A DNA stretch of 64,000 nucleotides from Pseudomonadota bacterium (lineage in GTDB: Bacteria > Pseudomonadota > Alphaproteobacteria > Rhizobiales > Xanthobacteraceae): assembly GCA_018240595.1 (NCBI GenBank), contig JAFEFL010000049.1, forward strand, positions 32,656 to 96,655, written 5' to 3'. The notes beneath the pieces are model-generated. The model did not search any database. It was not told the origin of the DNA and was given only the letters and a program-made list of their open reading frames with translations. A program made the position numbers and the translations under genes. Positions within the stretch are counted from its first letter, which is position 1. Each line of letters starts with the position of its first letter. Positions 14,526 through 21,663 of the stretch are shown here, one piece after another.

Positions 14526-15015
14526 CGTCATCCTGCCCCGCCGGGTCATTCCGGCGCACTTCGCTCGTCTGCGACACCTGATTTCAAGCTGCACGATCGC
14601 AGCCTTCAAGGGCCCGCAGGCAAAGCGTACCGATCTTAAGAAGGCGCGAGCCCGGTCCGGTCCTTGGGGACCCGACGGCTGCACCCATTCGGGCGCCCGC
14701 TGTGCCTGCCCCGCTTCAACAAGCAGGCACCGCAGCGGCCCCATTAGGACAGCAATGCTGTCCTAACGGACCATGCCAAATTTTGCCTTGCCGCACAAGA
14801 CCGGTCCACGTCGGAATCGCTCAAGTTTGGCGTTTTGTTGCGGCTCCGGCTTCCGCCCAAGCAAGAACAACACCACGGCCGGGCCGTTTCGCGCAATGGC
14901 ATTGCGCCGGCCGCCAAAACCCCAACCGGATTAACCGTTTAATGGTGAAAACGGGAAACAGCGGCGCGTTTCCCGCCCTTCGATAAGGTGGTGCAACCCC
15001 TTTTTGGAGCTGCCC
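14526..15015. other. Gene-free divergent region upstream of gltB and the DoxX gene
   Basis: About 490 bases between the gltB start and the DoxX start. It contains a perfect 23-bp dyad (14744-14766), an 8-bp hairpin with arms GTGCCTGC (14702-14709) and GCAGGCAC (14723-14730), and an AT-richer stretch at 14930-14960 that may hold the DoxX promoter. The gltB frame stays open through it to 14744 but the encoded sequence is unlike any GltB terminus. No riboswitch recognised. Confidence 0.6.
14744..14766. promoter_or_regulatory. Perfect 23-bp dyad, candidate operator of gltBD
   Basis: Arms TTAGGACAGC and GCTGTCCTAA are exact inverted copies around AAT. The site is 219 bp upstream of the gltB start codon and about 250 bp upstream of the divergent DoxX gene. 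No T-run follows on either strand, so a protein-binding site is more likely than a terminator. The cognate regulator is unknown to me. Confidence 0.55.
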
Positions 15016-15753
15016 ATGTCTCTTGCCGATGCCAGCCGGACTTCTCTGGGCGACCGGGCCAACGGCGCCGCCGCCATGGAACGATTGGCCGACCGCCTGG
15101 TCAGCATGGCGCCGCCGCCACTGGACCTGCCGCATGGGGCCATCGTGCGCCAGTCACCGGCGGTTGCCGCCGGCCTTGCCGCCAGCGCCGCCATCGCCCG
15201 CCGCGCCGACGAGCGCGCGCGCCGTTCGCGGCGCCCGATCCTCACGATGCTGGTCGACAGTTTCGTCGCCGCATGCTCCTTCGTGCCGTACTCCGCGGTG
15301 GCGCTGGCGCTGCGTCTGTTAATGGCGCGCGTCTTCTTCCTCGACGGCCAGACCAAGGTCGACGGCCTGTGGCTGCCGGTGCGGGTCGCCGAGCTCACCA
15401 GGTCCTACGTCACCGGCTTCGACTTCTCGGTCATCGTGCCGACCGGCGTACGGCCCGAAATTTTCAGCGCCTTCGCCACGCAATATCCGCGGCTGCCGGT
15501 GCCGCCGGCGATCGCAGCCTATGCTGTGAGTTTCGCCGAATTCGCCCTGCCGGTGCTGCTGGTCATCGGCCTCGGCACCCGTTTCGCCGCGCTCGGCCTG
15601 CTCGTCATAAGCGCCATGATTCTCGGCTTCGTCGCCACCGATCCGCTCGCCAGCGTGCATCTCTACTGGGCGGCGCTGCTCGCCGTGCTGGTGACGCAAG
15701 GTCCCGGCGCGGTGTCGTTCGACCATCTCATCCGCCGGTGGAAGGGGCACTGA
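15016..15753 (+). CDS. DoxX family membrane protein
   Basis: An integral membrane protein of the DoxX/SURF4-like family, 245 residues from ATG 15016, with GGAG 6 bases upstream. The first 80 residues are soluble and Ala-rich. Hydrophobic segments follow at about residues 90-108, 165-185, 190-215 and 218-235. The family motif region is LALRLLMARVFFLDGQTKVDG. DoxX proteins are linked to quinone and thiol redox stress, but the function here is not established. The next gene starts directly at this stop codon, so the pair is translationally coupled. Confidence 0.82.
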   Translation: MSLADASRTSLGDRANGAAAMERLADRLVSMAPPPLDLPHGAIVRQSPAVAAGLAASAAIARRADERARRSRRPILTMLVDSFVAACSFVPYSAVALALRLLMARVFFLDGQTKVDGLWLPVRVAELTRSYVTGFDFSVIVPTGVRPEIFSAFATQYPRLPVPPAIAAYAVSFAEFALPVLLVIGLGTRFAALGLLVISAMILGFVATDPLASVHLYWAALLAVLVTQGPGAVSFDHLIRRWKGH

Positions 15754-16407
15754 TTGCGTCAGGTGCTGACCCGCGCGCTTGCCATCGCGGTGCTGTCCGG
15801 CGCCGCGATGACGGCGTTCGCCGACAATGTCAGCATTCCCTACAGCGCCGGCATTCCGTACTACGCGCGCGGCCCGCGCATTATCCACGTGCCGCAGCCC
15901 GGCGAAGATCTGCGCGGCAGCGAGGCGAGCCTGCGCGGCGATACATCCGCGGACATCGACGATGACGAGGCGACCGATGTCGCGCCGCCGCCGCATCGTG
16001 CGATGAAGCCGCAATCGGCCACGCATATTCACGAGCGGCCGAAGACGCGGCAAAAGGAACGCACGCAGGCTGTCGCCAAAGCGAGCCCGCATCGCGAGCC
16101 GCGCCGCAAGCCCTACAACGTATCGCTGCCCGAGCCGCCACCGCCGCCGCCGGAGCCGACCGGTCCGCGCCGCGCGCTGCTCAGCGCGCCGCCGCCGTTG
16201 TCTTCGTTGTCCGATGGCCCGACGCCGATCCGCCCGACGCCGCGTTTCGGCTCGCCGCTGCCGGAGCCGGCGGCCTCCGCGCCATCGCTCGATGACGTGA
16301 CGGCATCAGCGCCCATGCAGCAACCTGCCGCCGCACCCGTCGACACCAGCGACGATCATCTGCCGCCGCCTGGCGATCCGCGCCTCGCGCCGCCGGAGCC
16401 GAAATAA
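15754..16407 (+). CDS. Proline-rich exported hypothetical protein
   Basis: I do not recognise this family. It has 217 residues starting at TTG 15754, immediately after the DoxX TGA, with GGAAGGGG 7 bases upstream inside the DoxX gene. A signal peptide covers about residues 1-23 (LTRALAIAVLSGAAMTAFA). The mature N-terminus DNVSIPYSAGIPYYARGPRI is the most ordered part. The remainder is dominated by Pro, Ala and Asp/Glu and should be disordered. The tight coupling to DoxX suggests a shared envelope role (inference). Confidence 0.65.
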   Translation: MRQVLTRALAIAVLSGAAMTAFADNVSIPYSAGIPYYARGPRIIHVPQPGEDLRGSEASLRGDTSADIDDDEATDVAPPPHRAMKPQSATHIHERPKTRQKERTQAVAKASPHREPRRKPYNVSLPEPPPPPPEPTGPRRALLSAPPPLSSLSDGPTPIRPTPRFGSPLPEPAASAPSLDDVTASAPMQQPAAAPVDTSDDHLPPPGDPRLAPPEPK

Positions 16408-16440
16408 AAAAGCGCCCCGGGGCATCCGGGGCGCTTTCTC
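16401..16440. terminator. Rho-independent terminator, mainly for hsp20 (minus strand)
   Basis: AGCGCCCCGG (16411-16420) pairs perfectly with CCGGGGCGCT (16426-16435). Read on the minus strand a run of six T follows, an excellent hsp20 terminator. On the plus strand only a short T-rich tail follows, so it may also stop the DoxX transcript. Confidence 0.88.
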
Positions 16441-16471
16441 AGTCTGAATTCTGGAGGGCAGGCGTCGCGGG

Positions 16472-16927
16472 TTACGCGGCGACCTTGTTCTCGACCACCT
16501 GGGGCTTGGCCTGGGCGTTGCCGATCGGAATCTGCCGCGGCTTCTTGGCCTCGGGAATCTCGCGCACGAGGTCGACGTGCAGCAAGCCGTTCTCGAGAGC
16601 GGCGTTCTTCACGGTCACATAATCGGCGAGCTGGAATACGCGCTCGAAGGCGCGCGCAGCGATGCCCTGATAGAGCACTTCGCCATTCTGCGCCGTCTGC
16701 GCCTGCTTGCTGCCCTTGATGGTGAGGGTGTTCTCTTTCGATTCGATCGAAAGCTCGTTCTCGCCGAAGCCGGCTACCGCGACGGTGATGCGATAGGCGT
16801 TCTCGCCGGTGCGCTCGATGTTGTAAGGCGGGTAGCCCGGCGCGGCTTCAAAGCCGTCGAGCATCGAGAACAGCCGGTCAAAGCCGACGGTCGAACGGTA
16901 AAGGGGAGAGAGATCGAAAGTACGCAT
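16472..16927 (-). CDS. Small heat-shock protein, Hsp20/IbpA family
   Basis: An ATP-independent holdase that binds unfolding proteins in the cytoplasm, 151 residues. The N-terminus MRTFDLSPLYRSTVGFDRLF is the class A rhizobial type. The alpha-crystallin domain runs from about residue 36 (YNIERTGENAYRITVAVAGF) to 128, including ENTLTIKG. The C-terminal IPI motif is present as PRQIPIGNA. Expression is evidently heat-controlled at two levels: an RpoH-type promoter about 105 bases upstream and a ROSE-type hairpin that hides the Shine-Dalgarno sequence. A strong terminator follows the gene. Confidence 0.96.
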   Translation of the reverse strand: MRTFDLSPLYRSTVGFDRLFSMLDGFEAAPGYPPYNIERTGENAYRITVAVAGFGENELSIESKENTLTIKGSKQAQTAQNGEVLYQGIAARAFERVFQLADYVTVKNAALENGLLHVDLVREIPEAKKPRQIPIGNAQAKPQVVENKVAA

Positions 16928-16931
16928 GGAT

Positions 16932-16953
16932 AAGTCCTCCTGTTGAGCGACTT
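16932..16953 (-). promoter_or_regulatory. ROSE-type RNA thermometer, terminal hairpin over the hsp20 Shine-Dalgarno
   Basis: On the minus strand the 5' arm AAGUCGCUC (16953-16945) pairs with GAGGACUU (16939-16932) around an AACAG loop. Pairing is complete except for one bulged G. The 5' arm holds UCGCU, matching the ROSE motif UYGCU, and the 3' arm holds the AGGA of the ribosome site, 7 bases before ATG. These are the defining parts of the ROSE family of rhizobia. The leader upstream to about 17025 can form additional weak hairpins. Confidence 0.85.
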
Positions 16954-17031
16954 GGTTTCATCTTCGCGGGCGATCCGCCGATTGGCCGAACCGTTGCCCG
17001 TGCGCAGCCGTAACTGGCCTGCGCCTTGTTG

Positions 17032-17059
17032 ATATGGGGGCGGCTTTCAGCCTTGCAAG
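17032..17059 (-). promoter_or_regulatory. Sigma-32 (RpoH)-type promoter of hsp20
   Basis: On the minus strand CTTGCAA (17059-17053) and CCCCATAT (17039-17032) are separated by 13 bases, very close to the RpoH consensus CTTGAAA and CCCCATNT. The predicted transcript start near 17025 gives a leader of about 98 bases, which suits a ROSE element. Confidence 0.8.
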
Positions 17060-17208
17060 GGGCCCGGAGATGGCAGCCAAACTATTGTAAAATAGTGATT
17101 ATTCCGTCGGCTCCGCACCGCGGCGCCTGCCTCTCGAAGCGCGATGGCCGCGACAACGCCGGCCGCGACGGATATAAGCCACTTGTACTATTGCTGATTT
17201 GAGCCCTC

Positions 17209-18156
17209 ATGAAATTCGTCTCGATTCCCGCCAATCCGGTCCCTGAAAACGGTCTCGCCGGCGTCGTCAAGACGCCCGACGGCGTCTCGCTGCGCTTCGG
17301 CCGCTGGGAGCCGCCGCCGGGCCGCAAAGGGACGGTTGTCATTCTGCAGGGCCGCGCCGAGTTCATCGAAAAATACTTCGAGACGGTGCGCGATCTGCGC
17401 GCGCGGGGCTTTGCGGTCGCGACTTTCGACTGGCGCGGGCAGGGCCTGTCCGATCGCGCGCTGTCGGATCGGCGCAAGGGCTATGTGCGCAACTTCGCGC
17501 AATACGCCATGGATCTCGACACCATCATGGAGCAGGTGGTGCTGCCGGATTGTCCGCCGCCTTACTTCGTGCTCGGTCATTCGATGGGCGGTGCCATCGC
17601 CATTCGCGCCTGTCACGACGGCCGCCGCTGGTTCGACCGCGTCGTGCTGTCGGCGCCGATGCTGGCGTTGCCGCCGCGTCGCTTTGCCGGCATGGCGGGG
17701 CCGATGGCGCGCATCATGCGCATGGTCGGCCGCGGCTCGGCTTACGTCCCCGGCAGCGGCGACTACGAACCGGCGGGTCCGGAGGACTTCATTGGCAATG
17801 TGCTGACCTCCGATCCCGTGCGCTTTGCCCGCAACACCGCCATTGTCGTTGAAGAGCCGGACCTCGCGCTCGGCGCGCCGACCATTGCCTGGGCGGACTC
17901 GGCGCTGCGCCAGATGCACGACTTCCGCGAGCCGTCCTATCCGGCGCATATCCGCCAGCCGATGCTGCTGGTCGCGGCCGGATACGATCAGGTCGTATAT
18001 ACGCCGGCGATCGAGGACTTCGGCATGTATCTGCTGGCCGGCCGGCACCTCATCCTGCCGGGCTCCCGCCACGAAATCCTGCAGGAGCAGGACCAGTTCC
18101 GCGCGCAGTTCTGGGCCGCCTTCGACGCGTTCGTGCCCGGCACGCCGCGCTACTGA
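17209..18156 (+). CDS. Alpha/beta hydrolase, lysophospholipase (PldB)-like
   Basis: A serine hydrolase probably acting on lysophospholipids or monoacylglycerols, 315 residues. The nucleophile elbow GHSMGG puts catalytic Ser at 125. The oxyanion region is VVILQGRAEFIEKY, and FDWRGQGLSDR matches the PldB/monoglyceride lipase group. The C-terminal GSRHEIL gives the catalytic His near 288. No signal peptide is seen, so it is cytoplasmic or peripheral. It converges on the DUF2147 gene with a 7-bp overlap at 18150-18156. Confidence 0.9.
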   Translation: MKFVSIPANPVPENGLAGVVKTPDGVSLRFGRWEPPPGRKGTVVILQGRAEFIEKYFETVRDLRARGFAVATFDWRGQGLSDRALSDRRKGYVRNFAQYAMDLDTIMEQVVLPDCPPPYFVLGHSMGGAIAIRACHDGRRWFDRVVLSAPMLALPPRRFAGMAGPMARIMRMVGRGSAYVPGSGDYEPAGPEDFIGNVLTSDPVRFARNTAIVVEEPDLALGAPTIAWADSALRQMHDFREPSYPAHIRQPMLLVAAGYDQVVYTPAIEDFGMYLLAGRHLILPGSRHEILQEQDQFRAQFWAAFDAFVPGTPRY

Positions 18157-18593
18157 GCCGCCGTCGCCGCGGGCAACCGCTGCCACTTCGTCGTGCGGCA
18201 CATCAGCCCGGCCAGCATGCAGCCTTTGGTGGTCATCGCGCTGCCTTCCGCGGACAAGGTCGCGGAGAACGTCAGCTTGCGTTGCGGGTCATAGGCCTTG
18301 CCGCGCCAGCCATCGCCATCCGGTTTGATGCTGAATTCGAGCCGGTCGCCGACCTTCTCGCCTTGCTTTTGCGGATCGCGGATCCAGAGATTGGTGGCGC
18401 AGATCGCGCCGCCGCACGGCGCGACGCGCACGCGCGCATTGCCGTCATCGCGCAGCCAGGTGCCGAAAATGTCGTTGCCGGCCGCCGCGGCCGGGGCGCG
18501 CTCCGCCATCAAGGCCGCCATCATCAGCGCGGCGGCAATGAGCCGTCCGCGATGCACGGATTTCAGGCGAGGGCGAGTTGTCGGCGCGGCCAT
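18150..18593 (-). CDS. DUF2147 domain exported protein
   Basis: An exported protein of unknown function, 147 residues. A signal peptide spans about residues 17-37 (LIAAALMMAALMAERAPAAA). The DUF2147 core follows: GTWLRDDGNARVRVAPCGGAICATNLWI, then GDGWRGKAYDPQRKLTFSA and GCMLAGLMC. Family members are small beta-barrel, lipocalin-like periplasmic proteins. It lies 31 bases after hisN on the same strand and may be co-transcribed with it. Confidence 0.85.
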   Translation of the reverse strand: MAAPTTRPRLKSVHRGRLIAAALMMAALMAERAPAAAAGNDIFGTWLRDDGNARVRVAPCGGAICATNLWIRDPQKQGEKVGDRLEFSIKPDGDGWRGKAYDPQRKLTFSATLSAEGSAMTTKGCMLAGLMCRTTKWQRLPAATAAQ

Positions 18594-18624
18594 ACGGCCA
18601 TTACGGCCGCGCGGCGCGTTCGGA

Positions 18625-19404
18625 TCACTGATTGAGAAGTTCCAGCGCCGCCTGATGCACGCGCCTGTCGCCGGCGACGACGACGCGGCCGCCGCCTTGC
18701 GCGGGCCCGCCCTCCCAGGTGGTGATGATGCCGCCGGCGCCGTGGATGATCGGGATCAGCGCGACGATGTCGTAGGGCTTGAGTTCGGTCTCGACGATGA
18801 GGTCGATCTGCCCGGCGGCCAGCATGCAATAGGCGTAACAGTCGCCGCCATAGCGCGACAGCCTGGCCCTGTTCTCGACCTTGCGGAAGCGGGCGCGGTC
18901 GTCCTCCTTCATCAGCAGCGGGCTGGTGGTGAACAGCAGCGCATCACCCAAGGAATCGCAGGATCGGACGCGCAGGTCGCGGTTGCCGGTCGGGCCGCGA
19001 TAGAGCGCGGCGCCGCTATCGCCGGAAAAGCGCTCGCGCGTGAACGGCTGGTGCATCATGCCGTAGACCGGCTCGCCGAAGCGCATCAGCCCGATCAGCG
19101 TGCCCCAGGCCACCATGCCGGAGATGAAGGACTTGGTGCCGTCGATCGGGTCGAGCACCCAGACATATTCGGCGTCGGTGCCCTGCGAGCCGTATTCCTC
19201 GCCGAGGATGCCGTGCTCCGGAAAGGTCGTGCGGATGAGCTGGCGCATGGCCTCTTCGGCGGCGCGGTCGGCGGCGGTGACCGGGTCGAAGCCGCCCGCC
19301 TTCTTGTTCTCCACGGTCAGTGCCGTGCGGAAGAACGGCATGATGGTCTCGCCCGACACCGCCGCCAGTCGGTCGACGAAGGAAATGAAATCGATTGCGG
19401 TCAT
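18625..19404 (-). CDS. hisN: Histidinol-phosphatase, inositol monophosphatase family
   Basis: Removes phosphate from L-histidinol-phosphate, the penultimate step of histidine synthesis. The protein has 259 residues. Metal-binding motifs of the IMPase fold are complete: GEEYG (68-72), DPIDGTKSF (85-93) and PYDIVALIPII (210-220). The HisN subgroup is indicated by AWGTLIGLM and YDIVALIP in place of the SuhB WDxAAG form. The upstream region also encodes an MmgR/suhB-type small RNA on the other strand, a position known for that RNA family near IMPase genes. Confidence 0.9.
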   Translation of the reverse strand: MTAIDFISFVDRLAAVSGETIMPFFRTALTVENKKAGGFDPVTAADRAAEEAMRQLIRTTFPEHGILGEEYGSQGTDAEYVWVLDPIDGTKSFISGMVAWGTLIGLMRFGEPVYGMMHQPFTRERFSGDSGAALYRGPTGNRDLRVRSCDSLGDALLFTTSPLLMKEDDRARFRKVENRARLSRYGGDCYAYCMLAAGQIDLIVETELKPYDIVALIPIIHGAGGIITTWEGGPAQGGGRVVVAGDRRVHQAALELLNQ

Positions 19405-19637
19405 GAAGCGTCTTCCGTCCCTCGGGATGCTGCCAGCGCCGGCACGTCACGGCCGCTGATAGCGCTCTTTTGCCGCCATGACAGCGGGATTGTCGGAAAT
19501 GTCGCAACGCGCCGGGAAGGCGACATCTTGTTGCGGTGCGGCGAACTTCGATGCAACATTTGCGCATGGCCGAAAGAATAATCTGCGAATCCAGCATTCA
19601 GTTATGCGCTAATGCATGGGAAAACGGCCTGTAGACC

Positions 19638-19665
19638 TTGCATTTTGTGCGCTGCGGCGTATCTT
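19638..19665 (+). promoter_or_regulatory. Putative sigma-70 promoter of the small RNA
   Basis: TTGCAT (19638-19643) and TATCTT (19660-19665) are separated by 16 bases, predicting a start near 19672. An overlapping dyad TACCGC/GCGGTA (19665-19679) could be an operator or part of the first hairpin. Confidence 0.5.
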
Positions 19666-19671
19666 ACCGCA

Positions 19672-19755
19672 ATGCGGTAGCGATACCGTTGCCCTCCTTG
19701 GGCGTTTCCTCCCTAGACTTGGGCCGCTTGCATCGCGAGCGGCCCTTTTTCTTTT
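19672..19755 (+). ncRNA. mmgR: Trans-acting small RNA, MmgR (alpha-r8, formerly 'suhB') family
   Basis: There is no ORF here, but a complete sRNA architecture is visible. Hairpin 1 is CGGTA-GCGA-TACCG (19675-19688, GNRA loop). Hairpin 2 is GCCC-TCCTT-GGGC (19691-19703). A single-stranded TTTCCTCCCT follows at 19705-19714, then a terminator stem GGGCCGCT/AGCGGCCC (19721-19745) with T5. From memory, the unpaired UUUCCUCCCU decamer is the conserved hallmark of the MmgR family, which in Sinorhizobium limits polyhydroxybutyrate storage. CU-rich loops suit pairing with Shine-Dalgarno sequences of targets. The 5' end is inferred from the promoter. Confidence 0.8.
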
Positions 19756-19799
19756 TGGGCGCGGCCATTCGCCGGCGCCATTCCGCACAACGCGGGACG

Positions 19800-20702
19800 T
19801 TATTCGGCCGCCGAGCGGTAGGGCTGCAGCTCTTCAAGTGGGATTTCGCCGAGCTGCGCCGCCAGGCTCTCCAGGTCGCTGGCCAGCCGGTCGAAGCCGG
19901 CGGTGCGCTGATAGCGCTTCTCATCCATGTACAGGCCGCGGTTGATCTCGAGCTGGATGGCGTGAAGCCCCGCGGCCGGGTTGCCGTAATGCTCGGTGAT
20001 GAAGCCTCCCGCATAAGGCTTGTTGCGGCTGACGGTGTAACCCATGTCGCGCAAGGTCTGCTCGACCACCTCGCTCACCGCGCCGGTGCAGCTGGTGCCA
20101 TAGCGATCACCGATGACGAATTCCGGCCGGGGCCGTTCGTCGCGGTGGCCCGCGGTCGACGGCATCGAGTGGCAGTCAACCAGCGTGGCGGCGCCGAAGT
20201 CGCGGTGCAGCCGGGAGAACAAGCGGCGCAGCGCACGGTGATACGGCTTGTACAGACTTTCGATACGGGTCAGCGCGTCGTCCACCGGAATGCGCCGGCC
20301 ATAGATTTCCTGCGCGTCGCCGACGACGCGCGCGACCGTGCCGAGCCCGCCGGCAACGCGCATCGAGCGCGTATTGGCGAAGGAAGGCAGGCGGCCGTCG
20401 AACATGCGCGGATCGAGTTCGTAAGGCTCGCGGTTCACGTCGACGAAGCAGCGCGGGAAGTGCGCATGCATCAGCGGATAGCCCTGCTTGACCACGCCGG
20501 CGAACAACTCGTCGACGAAGGAATCTTCCGAGCGGCGCAGCATGCCGATGTCGAGCTGCGACATCTGCAGGAAGGCGTGCGGATAGGTCGAGCCCGAATG
20601 CGGCGAGTTGAACAGCACCGGCGCGCGGACCGCCTCCGGCTCGATGATATCGAACGGCGGATCGAGATCCTGGTGGTCGGCTCCGGGTCGGAAATCACTC
20701 AT
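19800..20702 (-). CDS. N-formylglutamate amidohydrolase family protein
   Basis: Predicted metal-dependent hydrolase releasing formate from N-formyl-glutamate or a similar N-acyl amino acid (HutG/FGase fold), 300 residues from ATG 20702 (MSDFRPGADHQ). Motifs include VLFNSPHSGSTYP, RCFVDVNREPYELD, VDCHSMPS and QLEINRGLYMDE, which match the FGase metal and substrate sites. No other histidine-degradation genes are nearby, so a role in hut catabolism is not supported. Rhizobial genomes often keep this gene next to cpdR and hisN. The ORF stays open upstream to 20795 without conserved sequence. Confidence 0.88.
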   Translation of the reverse strand: MSDFRPGADHQDLDPPFDIIEPEAVRAPVLFNSPHSGSTYPHAFLQMSQLDIGMLRRSEDSFVDELFAGVVKQGYPLMHAHFPRCFVDVNREPYELDPRMFDGRLPSFANTRSMRVAGGLGTVARVVGDAQEIYGRRIPVDDALTRIESLYKPYHRALRRLFSRLHRDFGAATLVDCHSMPSTAGHRDERPRPEFVIGDRYGTSCTGAVSEVVEQTLRDMGYTVSRNKPYAGGFITEHYGNPAAGLHAIQLEINRGLYMDEKRYQRTAGFDRLASDLESLAAQLGEIPLEELQPYRSAAE

Positions 20703-20737
20703 GGGCGGTCGGCACTTCCCAACGATTCTGGCGTCTC

Positions 20738-20768
20738 GGGCCCGGCGCCTGTGGCGCCGGCAGGGCCC
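20738..20768 (+). promoter_or_regulatory. GC-rich hairpin in the hutG-like/cpdR divergent region
   Basis: CCGGCGCC (20742-20749) and GGCGCCGG (20753-20760) form a perfect 8-bp stem with a TGT loop, extended across a bulge by GGGC/GCCC. A second small hairpin GGGC/GCCC follows near 20776-20791. It lies 185-215 bp upstream of cpdR, and no T-run follows directly. Role unknown. Confidence 0.35.
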
Positions 20769-20952
20769 AAATTCGGGCTGGTTTTGCCCTTTCAAGCGGT
20801 CTTGAGACTGTTACGATCTATTGTCCATGGGCAGACGGATAAAGCCAAGCAAACCTTTGGGTTCACCCGTTATTTACCCGGGACAAGTCTTATGGGGTGT
20901 CTGGGGGCCGGTTCATTTGTGAGCCGGCGGCTGCGAGGCGCGTGAAGAACCA

Positions 20953-21312
20953 ATGTCGAAAATTCTGCTGGCCGAAGATGACACCGATATGCGGCGCTTT
21001 CTGGTCAAGGCGCTGCAAAATGCCGGTTTCGAGGTCACCTCGTACGACAACGGCCTGTCGGCCTATCAGCGCCTGCGCGAGGAGCCGTTCGAACTGCTCC
21101 TGACCGATATCGTGATGCCTGAAATGGACGGCATTGAGCTCGCCCGCCGGGCGGCGGAACTCGATCCCGACATTAAGATCATGTTCATCACCGGCTTTGC
21201 CGCCGTGGCCCTGAACGCCGACTCGACGGCGCCGAAACAGGCCAAGGTGCTGTCCAAGCCGGTGCATCTGCGCGACCTCGTCAACGAGGTCCACAAGATG
21301 CTGGCGGCCTGA
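20953..21312 (+). CDS. cpdR: CpdR-type single-domain response regulator
   Basis: In Caulobacter and rhizobia, unphosphorylated CpdR is a ClpXP adaptor that sends CtrA-pathway proteins to degradation, and CckA-ChpT phosphorylation switches it off. This 119-residue protein is only a receiver domain. Acidic residues E8, D9 and D10 precede the phospho-acceptor Asp52 in LLTDIVMPEMDG. Thr in FITGF and Lys in VLSKPVHL complete the active site. The sequence KALQNAGFEVTSYDNGLSAY and the C-terminal HLRDLVNEVHKML match rhizobial CpdR rather than CheY. It stands alone, followed by tRNA-Val. Confidence 0.92.
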   Translation: MSKILLAEDDTDMRRFLVKALQNAGFEVTSYDNGLSAYQRLREEPFELLLTDIVMPEMDGIELARRAAELDPDIKIMFITGFAAVALNADSTAPKQAKVLSKPVHLRDLVNEVHKMLAA

Positions 21313-21404
21313 GCCGGCCGGCCAGAGCGCGATCGGGCCGAAACCGGCCCGGAAAGCGGCACTTGCCTCCCCGGGGCGGAGCCGATAAGACCACACCCTC
21401 TAAA

Positions 21405-21479
21405 GGGCGCGTAGCTCAGCGGGAGAGCACTACCTTGACATGGTAGGGGTCACAGGTTCGATCCCTGTCGCGCCCACCA
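21405..21479 (+). tRNA. tRNA-Val (anticodon GAC)
   Basis: The acceptor stem GGGCGCG (21405-21411) pairs with CGCGCCC (21469-21475). The anticodon stem CTACC/GGTAG encloses loop TTGACAT, giving anticodon GAC. The T arm reads ACAGG-TTCGATC-CCTGT. Discriminator A and a genome-encoded CCA (21477-21479) are present. Confidence 0.98.
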
Positions 21480-21518
21480 TCTCCCCGGATTGCCGATATT
21501 CAGATGTGCATGGCCTGC

Positions 21519-21544
21519 GCCCCGGCGCGGGCCGCGGGGCTTTT
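21519..21544 (+). terminator. Probable rho-independent terminator after tRNA-Val
   Basis: GCCCCG (21519-21524) pairs with CGGGGC (21535-21540), followed by TTTT. It lies 40 bases after the tRNA. Confidence 0.7.
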
Positions 21545-21663
21545 CGCGCCAAGCCGCCCATTCCCCTCGTAGCGATCAATGGGCCTACGCCGTTACCGGC
21601 GATATATTTGCCGAGTGGTGTGACCGCGCCTGGCGGCCGTCGCGCCGGTGTTGAGGCCCGACC

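Larger units (their letters stand above)
19405..19799. other. Gene-free region between hisN and the N-formylglutamate amidohydrolase gene
   Basis: This 395-base stretch has no supported protein gene. Its right part (about 19638-19750, plus strand) holds a promoter, three hairpins and a terminator of a small RNA. The left part (19405-19630) should carry the hisN promoter and leader; a loose stem GTCGC/GCGAC occurs around 19500-19525. Confidence 0.6.

Noticed and set aside
14526..14744. N-terminal extension of GltB to the upstream ATG at 14744
   Set aside because: The sequence is unlike GltB, it would run through the palindrome, and the good start at 14525 gives a normal propeptide length before Cys60.
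19721..19750. Hairpin as terminator of the N-formylglutamate amidohydrolase gene
   Set aside because: The T-run lies only on the plus strand. On the minus strand the hairpin is preceded, not followed, by the A/T run.
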